NCBI RefSeq assembly: GCF_003097135.1
Contig: NZ_QEQL01000001.1
Span: 434,001 to 498,000 of the forward strand
Source of the DNA: Pseudomonas sp. URIL14HWK12:I12
Lineage (GTDB): Bacteria > Pseudomonadota > Gammaproteobacteria > Pseudomonadales > Pseudomonadaceae
DNA: 64,000 bases
Direction of reading: 5' to 3'
Shown: in pieces, positions 44,587 to 55,528 of the stretch
Numbering within the stretch: position 1 is the stretch's first letter
How the letters are laid out: every line of letters starts with the position of its first letter
The notes under the pieces: model-generated
Database searches by the model: none
What the model was told of the DNA's origin: nothing
Seen by the model: only the letters and a program-made list of their open reading frames with translations
Position numbers and translations under genes: made by a program

Positions 44587-45696
44587 ATGATCAACCGCCA
44601 CCTGCCTCCTCTGCTACGCCGCGCGCTGCGCCCCCTGCTCGACCCCTACCGGCGCTTTCGCCATGCCCGCCTGATCCACGCCTTGCGGGTTTCGGTAGGG
44701 TTGGTGGCAACCATTTTGCTCACTACTGGCATCCACTTGCCCCACGGCGAGTGGGCTTCGGTGACCATGTTGATCGTGATCGGCGGGTTGCAGCACCATG
44801 GCAACATTCGCCGCAAGGCCACCGAACGCGCTTACGGCACGTTGATCGGCGCGGCCATTGGCCTGGCGATCGTAGTCCAGCAAAGCTACTTGGGCTGGCA
44901 CCTGCTCACCTATGTGCTGATGTCATCGGCGTGTGGCTTCTTCGCCTATCACGCCATCGGCAAGGGCGGCTATACCGCGTTGCTGTCGGCCATCACCGTG
45001 TTCATTGTCGCAGGTCACGGCGACAACCCGATGTCCGACGGCCTGTGGCGCACGGTAGACATCCTGATCGGCAACGTGCTGGCGCTGGCGTTTTCCTTTG
45101 CCCTGCCGCTGTATGCGGTGTATTCCTGGCGCTACAACCTGGCAACCACCCTGCGCGAATGCGCGGCCGTGCACGGTCGCATCGTAGCAGGCGATGGGGT
45201 CACCAGCGACACGCACCTCAAGCGTATGCGCAAGCTCAGCGCTTCGTTGGTGCAATTGCGCGGTTTGATGGCCTCGGTGTCCAAAGAAGTGCATGTGTCG
45301 CAGACCGAGCTCGACGCGCTGCAACGCAACCTGCGGCTTTGCATCTCGATTCTTGAGATCCTTGCCGATACCCGCCCGGCCGGGGACGACGCTTCAGCCA
45401 TGGAGGCGCTGCGCCAGTCATTGCAAGTGGAACACAGGTTCGTCCGCCGCCAGTGGATTGCCATGGCACGGGCCTTACGCGATGGGAACAGCGAGCGCCT
45501 GCGGCGCAGCGGCGAGCCGTATGGTGACCTGCAAGCCCAGGCCGACTACCCAGCGCTCGACGGCTATCGGGCGCTGACCCGCCAACTGGTGGCCAACGTC
45601 GACGACATGCGCCAACGTTTGGCCAAAACCGCGCCGCGCTGGAGCTTCTCGCACCTGCCCCTGGCTGGCGAACCCGAGGATCGCCCGCCTGCCTGA
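44587..45696 (+). CDS. FUSC-family inner-membrane protein
   Basis: This 369-residue protein has six membrane helices in the first half (VSVGLVATILLTTGI, SVTMLIVIGGLQHHG, GTLIGAAIGLAIVV and more), a FUSC-type block RRKATERAYGTLIGA, and a long helical cytoplasmic region (about 200-370). FUSC proteins (fusaric acid resistance type) act with membrane fusion proteins to export aromatic acids, but none of those partners is adjacent. It lies eight bases after ddlA, so likely co-transcribed. Confidence 0.83.
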   Translation: MINRHLPPLLRRALRPLLDPYRRFRHARLIHALRVSVGLVATILLTTGIHLPHGEWASVTMLIVIGGLQHHGNIRRKATERAYGTLIGAAIGLAIVVQQSYLGWHLLTYVLMSSACGFFAYHAIGKGGYTALLSAITVFIVAGHGDNPMSDGLWRTVDILIGNVLALAFSFALPLYAVYSWRYNLATTLRECAAVHGRIVAGDGVTSDTHLKRMRKLSASLVQLRGLMASVSKEVHVSQTELDALQRNLRLCISILEILADTRPAGDDASAMEALRQSLQVEHRFVRRQWIAMARALRDGNSERLRRSGEPYGDLQAQADYPALDGYRALTRQLVANVDDMRQRLAKTAPRWSFSHLPLAGEPEDRPPA

Positions 45697-45757
45697 GCGC
45701 GTGCTCATCGGCAACAACGGCAGCATCAACACCTGGTGGCCAGGCGCGTGCGAGCCC

Positions 45758-46402
45758 TCAGGCAAGGCAAGCGACGCGCGCAGCCACTTCTTGATAGTCC
45801 CGCGCGCGATGAAACTGAGGCAGGTGCTCAAAGGCCGAAAAATCGTCCTCGCCGTAACCGATAACCTGGCTACCCGCCGCCAGCCCGGCCTCTACACCTG
45901 CGTGGCTGTCATCGATCAACACGCACTCTTGAGGTGTCAAGCCCATCACCTGGGCAGCGGCCACGATCAGGCCAGGGTCGGGCTTCCATGCCTTGACCTC
46001 ATAGGCACTGACGATACGCGCATCGAAATGCTCCAGCAGGCCCGCCTGCCCGAGGCAGGTCTGGATCTTCTCCATCGGGCCGTTGGACGCCACGCATTTG
46101 TCCAGGGCCAAATCACGCACGAACTCCAGCGCTCCCGGCATCGGGGCCAGCCCCGTCTGGAATACTTCCAGGCTTTGCCGGCGGAACTCGCTCATGAACG
46201 GCTGCGCATCCAGCTGCGGGTGCTCCTGGCACAACTGCTCGACGAACAATGCGAACTGGACTCCGCGAAACCTGCGCAGCACCTCCGGGCTGTCCATTTC
46301 AACGCCCCACTGCAACAACTGCTGGCTCAACAACTGCGCGGCGACGCGCTCGCTGTCCACCAAGGTCCCATCTGAATCGAATATCACGCCGCGTATGGCC
46401 AT
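45758..46402 (-). CDS. HAD-superfamily phosphatase (YieH-like)
   Basis: This is a 214-residue HAD subfamily I phosphatase: motif I FDSDGTLVDSE, motif II CVASNGP, motif III Lys in VKAWKPDPG and motif IV VLIDDSHAGVEAG. The DSDGTLVDSE form and overall length resemble E. coli YieH (6-phosphogluconate phosphatase). Substrate assignment is tentative. It is a single gene transcribed toward ddlA-FUSC. Confidence 0.87.
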   Translation of the reverse strand: MAIRGVIFDSDGTLVDSERVAAQLLSQQLLQWGVEMDSPEVLRRFRGVQFALFVEQLCQEHPQLDAQPFMSEFRRQSLEVFQTGLAPMPGALEFVRDLALDKCVASNGPMEKIQTCLGQAGLLEHFDARIVSAYEVKAWKPDPGLIVAAAQVMGLTPQECVLIDDSHAGVEAGLAAGSQVIGYGEDDFSAFEHLPQFHRARDYQEVAARVACLA

Positions 46403-46766
46403 GCCGTGCTCCTGTGATCAGCGTTGAACCGGGCGTGTGACCGGCAAATCATTCAGAAAGTCCGTTCACCTTGAAAACCCAGTCTATTGGGTAGTGGCCC
46501 TTCTGGCCTGCATTACCACTATTGCAGGGCCCAATGGTCTACAGCAACCGCCGCGGTATCACGGGATACTCGAAGGATGTTTGCACTATCAAGGCCGAAC
46601 AAGACCCGTGTGCCTCCGGGCCCTCAGTTTTACCCATCGGTTGCGCCGTGCCGGTACAGCACAAGCGTTATTTATTCCAATGAGTAATGCATTGAATTAA
46701 AAACATGAATTTCATTTATACAGAAGAGTGGCGTAGCGTTGGCTTTCCCTCTTGCGGAGCTCGGCC
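46403..46766. promoter_or_regulatory. Intergenic region, likely MFS promoter
   Basis: This 364-base gap separates two divergent genes. A frame at about 46437-46700 has no binding site and odd composition, so it is not called. The last 90 bases are AT-rich and contain small palindromes (ATGAATTTCAT at 46704-46714 and AATGCATT near 46686), which could be operator sites for the efflux gene. No exact -35/-10 pair is assigned. Confidence 0.35.
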
Positions 46767-47969
46767 ATGCCCGATTCAGACAGCAACCCTCATTGGCGGC
46801 GCAACCTTGCCGTGTGCGTCTTCGGCTCGTTCACTACATTGATTGCGATGACCCTGCTGCTGCCTTTTCTACCCCTGTACGTTGCCCAGCTCGGCGTTCA
46901 TGATGCCTCCGCCGTGGTGCAATGGTCGGGAGTAGCCTTCGGCGCCACCTTCTTTTCGGCTGCTTTGACCGCACCATTATGGGGGCGGCTTGGTGACCGT
47001 TACGGCCGCAAGCTGATGCTGATCAGGGCCAGCCTGGGGATGGCGATTGCCATGTCATTGATCGGATTAGCCCAGGACGTATATCAGTTGGTAGCCCTGC
47101 GCTTGCTCGCAGGGCTGCTGGGCGGATATGCGTCCGGCTCTACGATTCTGGTGGCTACGCAAACGCCCAAAGGCCGTTCGGCGTGGGCATTGGGTACGCT
47201 GGCGTCCGGCGTAATGGCCGGCAATGTCGCCGGGCCTTTGATAGGCGGTATGCTGCCACCACTGATCGGCATTCGCGGCACCTTCCTGCTCGCCGGTGGG
47301 GTCATCTTCATTGCCTTCCTGGCTACCGCCTTTCTGTTGAAGGAGGAGCCCCGCACTCGCTCGAATGCAGCCGCCGTGACAGTATCTGCTGCTGAGCTGG
47401 CGCCGGTCGTTAAGCGCCAGGTATGGATCATGTATGCCACGGCGGCCATGCTGATGTTCGCCACGCTGTCGATCGAGCCTATCATTACCGTTTACCTGCA
47501 GGCCCTAGGCGCCGAGCCCCTGACTCTGATGGCAGGGCTCGCAATGGCAGCGACAGCGTTGGGCAGCATTCTGGCCGCTCCTCGTGTAGGCAAGCTCGCC
47601 GACCAAGTGGGGCACTGGAAAACAGTTGCCGCATGCCTGGCGCTGGCAGCCGCTACCGTTGTGCCCCAGGCGGTTCTCACCAATAGTTGGCAACTGATCG
47701 GGTGGCGATTCGTCATGGGTTTGGCCTTGGGGGGCCTGCTCCCATGCGTGGCAGCGATCATCCGCCACAGCGTGCCCAATGCACTGGCAGGCAGAATGCT
47801 CGGCTATTCGACGTCTGCGCAGTACGCAGGCCAAGTACTGGGCCCACTCGCCGGTGGCTTCATCGCCGGGCACATCGGCATGCGCGCGGTATTCGCGCTT
47901 ACCGCGCTGTTGATGATGATCGCCGCCGGTATGGTATTGGCCGCCAGGCCCCGGCCGGCAGTGAGCTGA
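46767..47969 (+). CDS. MdtG-like MFS efflux transporter
   Basis: This 400-residue protein has 12 membrane helices. The MFS loop motif is GRLGDRYGRKLML between helices 2 and 3, and the antiporter motif C-like GSTILVATQTPKGRSAWALGTLASGVMAGNVAGPLIGG marks an exporter. MdtG relatives give fosfomycin or deoxycholate resistance in E. coli. The ATG has GGAG upstream, and the extra residues of a longer frame are not needed. Probably its own transcription unit. Confidence 0.86.
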   Translation: MPDSDSNPHWRRNLAVCVFGSFTTLIAMTLLLPFLPLYVAQLGVHDASAVVQWSGVAFGATFFSAALTAPLWGRLGDRYGRKLMLIRASLGMAIAMSLIGLAQDVYQLVALRLLAGLLGGYASGSTILVATQTPKGRSAWALGTLASGVMAGNVAGPLIGGMLPPLIGIRGTFLLAGGVIFIAFLATAFLLKEEPRTRSNAAAVTVSAAELAPVVKRQVWIMYATAAMLMFATLSIEPIITVYLQALGAEPLTLMAGLAMAATALGSILAAPRVGKLADQVGHWKTVAACLALAAATVVPQAVLTNSWQLIGWRFVMGLALGGLLPCVAAIIRHSVPNALAGRMLGYSTSAQYAGQVLGPLAGGFIAGHIGMRAVFALTALLMMIAAGMVLAARPRPAVS

Positions 47970-47970
47970 A

Positions 47971-48084
47971 TCAGCCGTGGCCGAACCAATAAACGGCGGC
48001 CACGGCCACCATCATGACTAAAAAGGCAGTCGCCCAGGCGTCGACATGATGGCTGGCCTTGCGAGGTTTCACGGGATGGCTCAT
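47971..48084 (-). CDS. Small single-pass membrane protein (37 aa)
   Basis: This is a 37-residue protein: a charged N-terminus (MSHPVKPRKASHH) and one membrane helix (ATAFLVMMVAVAAVYWF) ending GHG. The ATG is preceded by GAGGGC at good spacing, and the gene converges tightly on the MFS gene (stop codons one base apart). Small inner-membrane proteins of this type are widespread but without known role. No similar sequence is recalled. Longer starts are not favoured. Confidence 0.55.
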   Translation of the reverse strand: MSHPVKPRKASHHVDAWATAFLVMMVAVAAVYWFGHG

Positions 48085-48170
48085 GGTGGTGCCCTCATTG
48101 TGGGTTGTTATCAATGGCACTTTCGTACCAGTGAAGGCCAACCTCGGCATTAACACAAGGTAATGCGCCA

Positions 48171-48245
48171 AGCGGATATAACCTTCTTAGAGCTTTTAGT
48201 TCTTTGGATATGCCAACTGGCGGCTTTAATGAATATGTAAAAAAG
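48171..48245 (+). promoter_or_regulatory. AT-rich promoter region of the sulfite/nitrite reductase operon
   Basis: A clearly AT-rich stretch (GGATATAACCTTCTTAG..., TTTTAGTTCTTTGG..., AATGAATATGTAAAAAAGG) lies 75-145 bases before the reductase start. It resembles the A/T-tract CysB binding region upstream of cys genes, with TATAAC as a possible -10. CysB regulation is inference. Confidence 0.3.
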
Positions 48246-48316
48246 GGTATCTTCCCCGCCGCTCTGCGAGGAGTGCGCGGCCGTGCGCGCAGAACCCGCC
48301 TGAAAACAGGATCCCT

Positions 48317-49958
<1,642 letters not shown>

Positions 49959-49975
<17 letters not shown>

Positions 49976-50456
49976 GAATGGCCAAGTGGTAGACGAAACC
50001 TGGCACTTGCTCCCCAAGGACGCCACGCTTGACGTGCTGACCAACTGCGACGACTACATCGTGCCGCTGGCCCTCTGGCGTGAGCATGCACATGCTCTCA
50101 AAGCCCGCGACGGCGGCCTGGGTGTCTGGTTGGACAGCGACGAAGAAGCCGAGGAAATCGGTGAGTGCGTGGGTGAGTTCCAGGTCATCGCGCTGAACTT
50201 CCCAGCGTTCACCGATGGGCGCAACTATTCCAATGCGCGGCTGTTGCGGGATCGTTACCAGTTCAAAGGTGAGCTGCGGGCCATTGGCGATGTGCTGCGC
50301 GATCAGCTGTTCTATCTGCACCGCTGTGGCTTCGATGCATTTGCCTTGCGCGCCGACAAAGACCCCTACGAGGCGCTTGAAAGCCTCAAGGATTTTTCAG
50401 TGACGTACCAAGGTGCCACGGACGAACCCCTGCCGCTATTCCGCCGGCGCGGTTGA
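49959..50456 (+). CDS. DUF934 protein, partner of CysI
   Basis: This 165-residue protein begins with RIIKNGQVVDETWHLL and contains GVWLDSDEEAEEIG, ALNFPAFTDGRNYSNARLLRDRY and FYLHRCGFDAFALR. DUF934 proteins are encoded right after cysI in pseudomonads and are thought to serve sulfite reduction, possibly as an electron-transfer or assembly factor. It overlaps the cysI 3' end by 17 bases with AAGGAG upstream of its ATG. Confidence 0.9.
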
Positions 50457-50512
50457 GCACACCAGGAGAGTCACAGCACTAGCCGGCGTGGCCGAGCGCG
50501 GCTGTGCGAAAG

Positions 50513-50545
50513 AAAAACGGCCCGGTGCACTGCATCGGGCCGTTT
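50513..50545. terminator. Bidirectional terminator between the cysI operon and the LRR gene
   Basis: AAAACGGCCCG and CGGGCCGTTTC arms around a GTGCACTGCAT core form a long hairpin with A-run on one side and T-run on the other. It sits between converging genes ending at 50456 and 50562. Confidence 0.8.
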
Positions 50546-50561
50546 CGATTGTCCTTCTTGG

Positions 50562-53500
50562 TTACTCCTGTACCGGCTCCCACCAAGGCCGCACTGCGCC
50601 CTCGGTGATCTCCCGGGCCAGCCGTTCCTGAACGAGCACCCTGGCACGCCTGTAGACCTGCGAAGCACGGCGATATTGGTCCTCGTTGAGCTGCACGGGC
50701 TGGGCTGCGCCATTGACTCTCCAGACCACATCGCTCACCGGTTCCACCACATCTGCAGGAGCGCCGGCACCGGTGTAGGCGCGTGGTAAGTCATGGCTGG
50801 GCGCGATCATCTGGTCCACTAGCTCTGCAGGCAAGCGCCCACTGTCTTGTGGAGTTTCCAGTGCGTCTTCAAGCCAGCTTTGCGCCTCTTCCCAGGCGGT
50901 TCGGCTAAGGTTCCAGCGAGTGTCGATCAGCCCCAGGTACGGGCGCCAGTCCTGCTCCCCCAAAGGGGGCTCAATTTCGTTCTGATCCAGGTCGCTTTGA
51001 GTGTGAAGCAACCATGTGACAAACCGATCCATCTGCGTGAGGCGGGCCACCCCTTCCGGTGAAGAGTGCTCGGCCAACTCCGCTTGCCATGACCGGTAAT
51101 TGTGTTGAAGCAGCGCATCATACCGGTCGTCGGCAGGCGCCAATGTGATCTCCTGAGCAGCCGTGAACGCCTCGAGCTGCCGCATGAGCCCCCGCAACTC
51201 CGGCTTCCAGTAATTATGTATCTGGCTGAACAGCCCACGACGAAACGTTTCCAGGCGCGCCTCGAAATCGCCGATGGCTTCACGAAACCTCGCGAAGCCG
51301 TGTGCGACGTCGAAAATCCGCGTGAGAAACTCTGCCCACCGCCCCGCGTACTGCAACGATTCGTTGACCCGAACGCTTACCCAGTCGAGGAAGGCTGCAT
51401 TGAGCGTATTGCCCCTCGCCAATCGAACCGCGCGCCTTAGCTGAGGCGATGGAGGAAGCCATGTATCGGCGCTGTGCCTCAGATAGACGGCCATCGACTC
51501 CAGCTCGGCAATCTGGGCCCCCTGAATGGGATTGTCGTTGAGCCGGATATACAGCACTCGACCGGCCTGATCCACCGCACGAAGCGCCGAGATCAACGGC
51601 TCGATATGCTGCAACCTGTTCCCGCCCAGATCGATCCAAGACAGCCGCCCGGGCTCGCCCTGCGCCAGCTCTACCATTCCGGCCGGCAGCGCACTAAGGT
51701 GGGCGTTACGCAGAATGAGCCTGGCCAGGTTGACCATGCCCGTGACGTCCGGCGCGAGCGTCAGGGGGTTGTTGCCAAGGTCTATCCACTGCAATTGAGA
51801 CAAGTTACGTAGAAAACCTTGGCTGCCAGGGGTCAGCGTGATCCCGCTGCGGTTTAACACTAGCGTGCGTAGGTGCTGGAGGCTGGAAATCGCGCTCAAG
51901 TGCTGATCGGTCATCGCACGGGCATTGGACCAATGCAACACGTTCAGACGATCAAGCCGGCTCAATTTCATCAGCGCCTGGGCATCAATCGCCGGAATGT
52001 CCGTGAGCGTCAGGGAGTGCAGCTGGCTGCCAGCCCCTTCAGCCTCCGGCACTAGCGGGTCGAACATCGATGGCTGAGGTACCAGCGGTGTGTTGGCAAT
52101 GTTGAGGACCCGAAGGGACTTCATTTTCGCTATCGAGGGCGGAAGTTGCGTGATGAGGTTGTTGTTCAAATGCAATTCGCGAAGATTCGGGAAGCTCTGG
52201 AGGAAATCATCGACCTCCAAACCAAGCATCATCGAATTCAGCCTGAGAATTCGCACATGTTCGAACCCTTCGCCCAAGTGCGGAAGCTGGCCCACTTCGT
52301 GATAGGACAGATCCAGTGAAAACTGGGGCTCAACGTCCTCACTCCCCAGCGAGCGGGTTTCACGCCGCCAACAGGCCCTGATAAGTTCGCACAGCTGACT
52401 GCGTGTACTTCTCATCCTGTCGTACGGGGTATCGATGATGGATGGGACCGGCTCAGCCATCCAGTCGCTCAAAGAGATATTCAGCCCAGCCCACTGGTTT
52501 TCGAGCCTTACGATGACTTGAGCCAAAGGTAGTCCGGTTTCGGCCTGTAGCTGTTCCTGAAAGCGTGCCATGGCCTGTTGGTTCAGTGTGGGGTACAAAC
52601 GAATCAGTCGCCATGAGAACGTCCTGGCCACCCGGAAACGCCCAGATAAAGGGTAGCCGATGCGATCATCAAACCGCTGTGGTAGCTGAAGTGCGCTATT
52701 GTTTGCCGGGCGAATACCCAAATCGCTGCGCAAGCGCGAAAAGTCGCGCCATGCCAAGGCACTGACCTTTTGCCGTAATCGCAGGGATGGTGCCCCCCCC
52801 GTCAGCCGCTCGCGATCCAAGGGCGTCAACGTATCGCAGATCAGCTGTTCCAGACTGGCTGGATCGCTCCACCCCCCCCCAATACGACGTCGGTAAACAC
52901 TTCCGGCACGAAATATTTCTACGCGAGGCTGCTGATTGGGCCCTACTGCCCCCAATGGCTGGCCAGAGAAGCTATCGCTGTCGAGGCGCACACTCATTGT
53001 CGCAGGCCAGTGCTCGAGGCGACCCAGATTCGCCATGAACAGGCGATCGGCATCATCGGAAGGTTCAGCGCGGTCCAAGGCGTCCAGTGCCCGGCCAATG
53101 CGCATTCGGCGGCTTGCTTCAAGCGCCACCAAACTCAGCTCATGCGGCACCTTGCCTTGGAACAAAGATCTGTATTGACGGCTGTCGGCCCCATCGACCA
53201 CCTCCTGAATGATCTCTTCGGGCAGGCTGGGGAAGGCACGGAGTAAAGTAATGCCCGCTTCATCCAGAACCCCTAGCCTCGACAATCGAGTGAGCTGCAT
53301 CGGTAGCGTATCCTCAAGCCGCTGGGCCCAGCGCCTGCTCAGCAATACGCCCTGCTCATTACGCCGGGAGGAGCCGGTGAGTATGGCGCGGTCTCGATCA
53401 GGCATCAGGCCCAGTATCTGCTCAGCCCACTGCCCGGAGGAAAACGCCAGAGGCGTGAGCGACAATCGAACGGCTTGGAGTTCGCTGCCTATACGCAAGG

Positions 53501-55463
53501 TGCCATCGGCGTCGGTGTACTCCAGTGCGAGATCGTGCGGCCAACCCGGCAACTCCACAAGTTCGGTCATCAGCTCGGGATGTTGCACCTCCACGGTCGT
53601 TCCCGCCCGCAGCCTGGTGAAGAAGGTAGCCAGCTCTTGGCGAAGCTGCCTGTCGCGCAGCCAGAAACAGACGGCGCCGGGCAGCGGCCGCCCATTGGCC
53701 AACAGCCAGCGCAGCCGAGCTGAAGACAACCCCGACAGCTGCCAGGCTTCGAGCAAGTCCTGATCCTGAGCCGAAGGCGGCAGGTCTGCGAAGCAGTGCA
53801 GCAACGAAAGCCCTTCTCGCCCCAAGGGGCTATCGTGCAACCATTGCCATGTCTGGCCCTCGGCCGGCAGGAGAATGGGCACTGCTCCAGAATGGTTGCG
53901 CGGGACATTGAGCGCGCGCTCACTCTGGCCGGCCCCAACCACGACAAACGCCTCTTCCTCATTGAGCGGCACCCACTCATAGCCGGCTTCGCGGAAGGGA
54001 GCTCGTACCCGATTCGCGACCCTTCTCAAGGAAATCGGTTGCCAAAGTGAGGTCTCATGGCGCCATAAACGAGCCTCGCCTTCCTGATTCTCTACGACAT
54101 GCAAGCCGGAAAGCAGCCGCCCCTGGATACGGCTGACAATCGCACCCGCAGCCAGGTTAGCTCCTACGTTGAAAAATTGGCGCACGGCAGCTTCGCGATC
54201 GCCCAACTGCCACGCCTGGTAACCGTCATACACCTGATCTACCACGCCATGGACGAACACCGCTAACGCGGCCCAGCCAAGGGGCTGGCAGCCCGGAACC
54301 AGCATGGCGGCGGTGAACAGCACCTGCTCACTCTGTGCAACGAGCGCGGCAATGTGGTCGTCACGTAGTCGCTGGGCCAGGGCGCTGGCCGGCACTGCAA
54401 GCACTGCTGCGTTGAGCAGGATGCTTTCGCGCCACTGCCGGTAGTTGAACTGCACGTCATCACCGCCCAAGGCGTTGAACTGAATTATTGCGTAGTCGCC
54501 GGTGGTGTTACCGGCATGGGGTAAAGCGGCAGAGGTTGTGCCCAGGTTGCTCAACAGCTTGCCCGCAAGCGTACGCTGGTCTTTGAGTAACGCCATGCGC
54601 ACCACAGAGGCCCGTTGTTCTTTGGCCCGCAGCAAGTCAAGTATGTGATCTCGTACAGCCTGTTCGTTGGCGAAAGCGTGTAGCGCCCCCTTTTGCGAGT
54701 TGGGCAGGTACAGCAATACACCGTCGGCGCCGAGATCGTAGCAGCGCGCGCCCTCCAAGGTATGGCCGAACAGACGCACATCTTTGCGGCCCGCGCGCAG
54801 AGCACCATTCAGCCAGCGCTGGCCGATTTCTCGCGAGATGTGCCCTTGCAACACCCCCTCCTCGGCCTCCACTGCGCGTTGATCGCGGTGCCAGGTGACG
54901 AAGTGGCTTTCCAGCGAAGACGGGGGGGTTGCTGGCTTGGGGATGTGCGTTGAAACCAGCGCCTGGTACTGGGAACCGATATCCAGGTTGTAGACAAGCT
55001 CCACAAACGCCGCTGCGTCGACCTGCGTTGAGCCAATGATTTGAAACGACTCGTCGACGTCTCCGTAACCCCCGGCGCTGGGGTAGTTGGCCAGTGCAGC
55101 ATAAAGCAATGGTTGAGCCTGCGTCTGGGTCGGGCAGAACTCGCGGAGGGCGTCATAGACAAACTGATTGGGGTCGAGCACTGACCCTTCGGGGATGCAG
55201 GCAGGCCGCCACGTGCGCTCAATGCGCACGCTCTCGGGGTCGATACCTTCCCCGAATCGCTGATCGAGCGCCGGCTGCAGCCCCTCAAGTGCAAAAGCCC
55301 GCACCGAGGGTATGGGCAGCATTGCAAGGCGTAGAGCCTCGGCACTTTGCTGAGCTTTAAGTATCAGGCGCTGAAGCTCGTCGCGTTCAGCCTGGGTTGC
55401 GGACAACAGCCACTGCGGAATGCGTTGTTGGAAGGTGTGAAAGTGGGGTATGCGATTGTCCAT
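50562..55463 (-). CDS. Very large DUF6543-like leucine-rich-repeat protein (1633 aa)
   Basis: The protein is 1633 residues and begins with the DUF6543 pattern of pseudomonad NEL-type effectors (IPQWLLSATQAERDELQRL, FGEGIDPESVRIERTW), followed by a membrane-insertion-like stretch (VFHGVVDQVYDGYQAWQLGDREAA, NVGANLAAGAIVS near residue 400-440). An LRR block of at least eight repeats spans about 1045-1305 (LRELHLNNNLITQLPPSI, LQWIDLGNNPLTLAPDV, LSWIDLGGNRLQHIEPLI). The 320-residue C-terminus has no cysteine, so the catalytic CXD of NEL ubiquitin ligases is absent. It ends in RPWW. A start with GAGAGG upstream is well placed. No signal peptide is visible. A paralogue lies at 61773-64000. Function is unknown; export to another cell is inference. 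Confidence 0.85.
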   Translation of the reverse strand: MDNRIPHFHTFQQRIPQWLLSATQAERDELQRLILKAQQSAEALRLAMLPIPSVRAFALEGLQPALDQRFGEGIDPESVRIERTWRPACIPEGSVLDPNQFVYDALREFCPTQTQAQPLLYAALANYPSAGGYGDVDESFQIIGSTQVDAAAFVELVYNLDIGSQYQALVSTHIPKPATPPSSLESHFVTWHRDQRAVEAEEGVLQGHISREIGQRWLNGALRAGRKDVRLFGHTLEGARCYDLGADGVLLYLPNSQKGALHAFANEQAVRDHILDLLRAKEQRASVVRMALLKDQRTLAGKLLSNLGTTSAALPHAGNTTGDYAIIQFNALGGDDVQFNYRQWRESILLNAAVLAVPASALAQRLRDDHIAALVAQSEQVLFTAAMLVPGCQPLGWAALAVFVHGVVDQVYDGYQAWQLGDREAAVRQFFNVGANLAAGAIVSRIQGRLLSGLHVVENQEGEARLWRHETSLWQPISLRRVANRVRAPFREAGYEWVPLNEEEAFVVVGAGQSERALNVPRNHSGAVPILLPAEGQTWQWLHDSPLGREGLSLLHCFADLPPSAQDQDLLEAWQLSGLSSARLRWLLANGRPLPGAVCFWLRDRQLRQELATFFTRLRAGTTVEVQHPELMTELVELPGWPHDLALEYTDADGTLRIGSELQAVRLSLTPLAFSSGQWAEQILGLMPDRDRAILTGSSRRNEQGVLLSRRWAQRLEDTLPMQLTRLSRLGVLDEAGITLLRAFPSLPEEIIQEVVDGADSRQYRSLFQGKVPHELSLVALEASRRMRIGRALDALDRAEPSDDADRLFMANLGRLEHWPATMSVRLDSDSFSGQPLGAVGPNQQPRVEIFRAGSVYRRRIGGGWSDPASLEQLICDTLTPLDRERLTGGAPSLRLRQKVSALAWRDFSRLRSDLGIRPANNSALQLPQRFDDRIGYPLSGRFRVARTFSWRLIRLYPTLNQQAMARFQEQLQAETGLPLAQVIVRLENQWAGLNISLSDWMAEPVPSIIDTPYDRMRSTRSQLCELIRACWRRETRSLGSEDVEPQFSLDLSYHEVGQLPHLGEGFEHVRILRLNSMMLGLEVDDFLQSFPNLRELHLNNNLITQLPPSIAKMKSLRVLNIANTPLVPQPSMFDPLVPEAEGAGSQLHSLTLTDIPAIDAQALMKLSRLDRLNVLHWSNARAMTDQHLSAISSLQHLRTLVLNRSGITLTPGSQGFLRNLSQLQWIDLGNNPLTLAPDVTGMVNLARLILRNAHLSALPAGMVELAQGEPGRLSWIDLGGNRLQHIEPLISALRAVDQAGRVLYIRLNDNPIQGAQIAELESMAVYLRHSADTWLPPSPQLRRAVRLARGNTLNAAFLDWVSVRVNESLQYAGRWAEFLTRIFDVAHGFARFREAIGDFEARLETFRRGLFSQIHNYWKPELRGLMRQLEAFTAAQEITLAPADDRYDALLQHNYRSWQAELAEHSSPEGVARLTQMDRFVTWLLHTQSDLDQNEIEPPLGEQDWRPYLGLIDTRWNLSRTAWEEAQSWLEDALETPQDSGRLPAELVDQMIAPSHDLPRAYTGAGAPADVVEPVSDVVWRVNGAAQPVQLNEDQYRRASQVYRRARVLVQERLAREITEGAVRPWWEPVQE

Positions 55464-55528
55464 GGCGTGACCTCTCCAAGAAAGGCCACTACCATGCCGA
55501 AACTACGACAAGGACTGGTGAGGGCTAT

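Noticed and set aside
46437..46700. 87-residue frame between the HAD and MFS genes
   Set aside because: Starts at a GTG without a binding site and lies across an AT-rich promoter-like region.
50562..55463. LRR protein as a classical NEL E3 ubiquitin ligase
   Set aside because: No cysteine and no CXD motif occur in the whole C-terminal third, so the name would imply an activity the sequence does not support.
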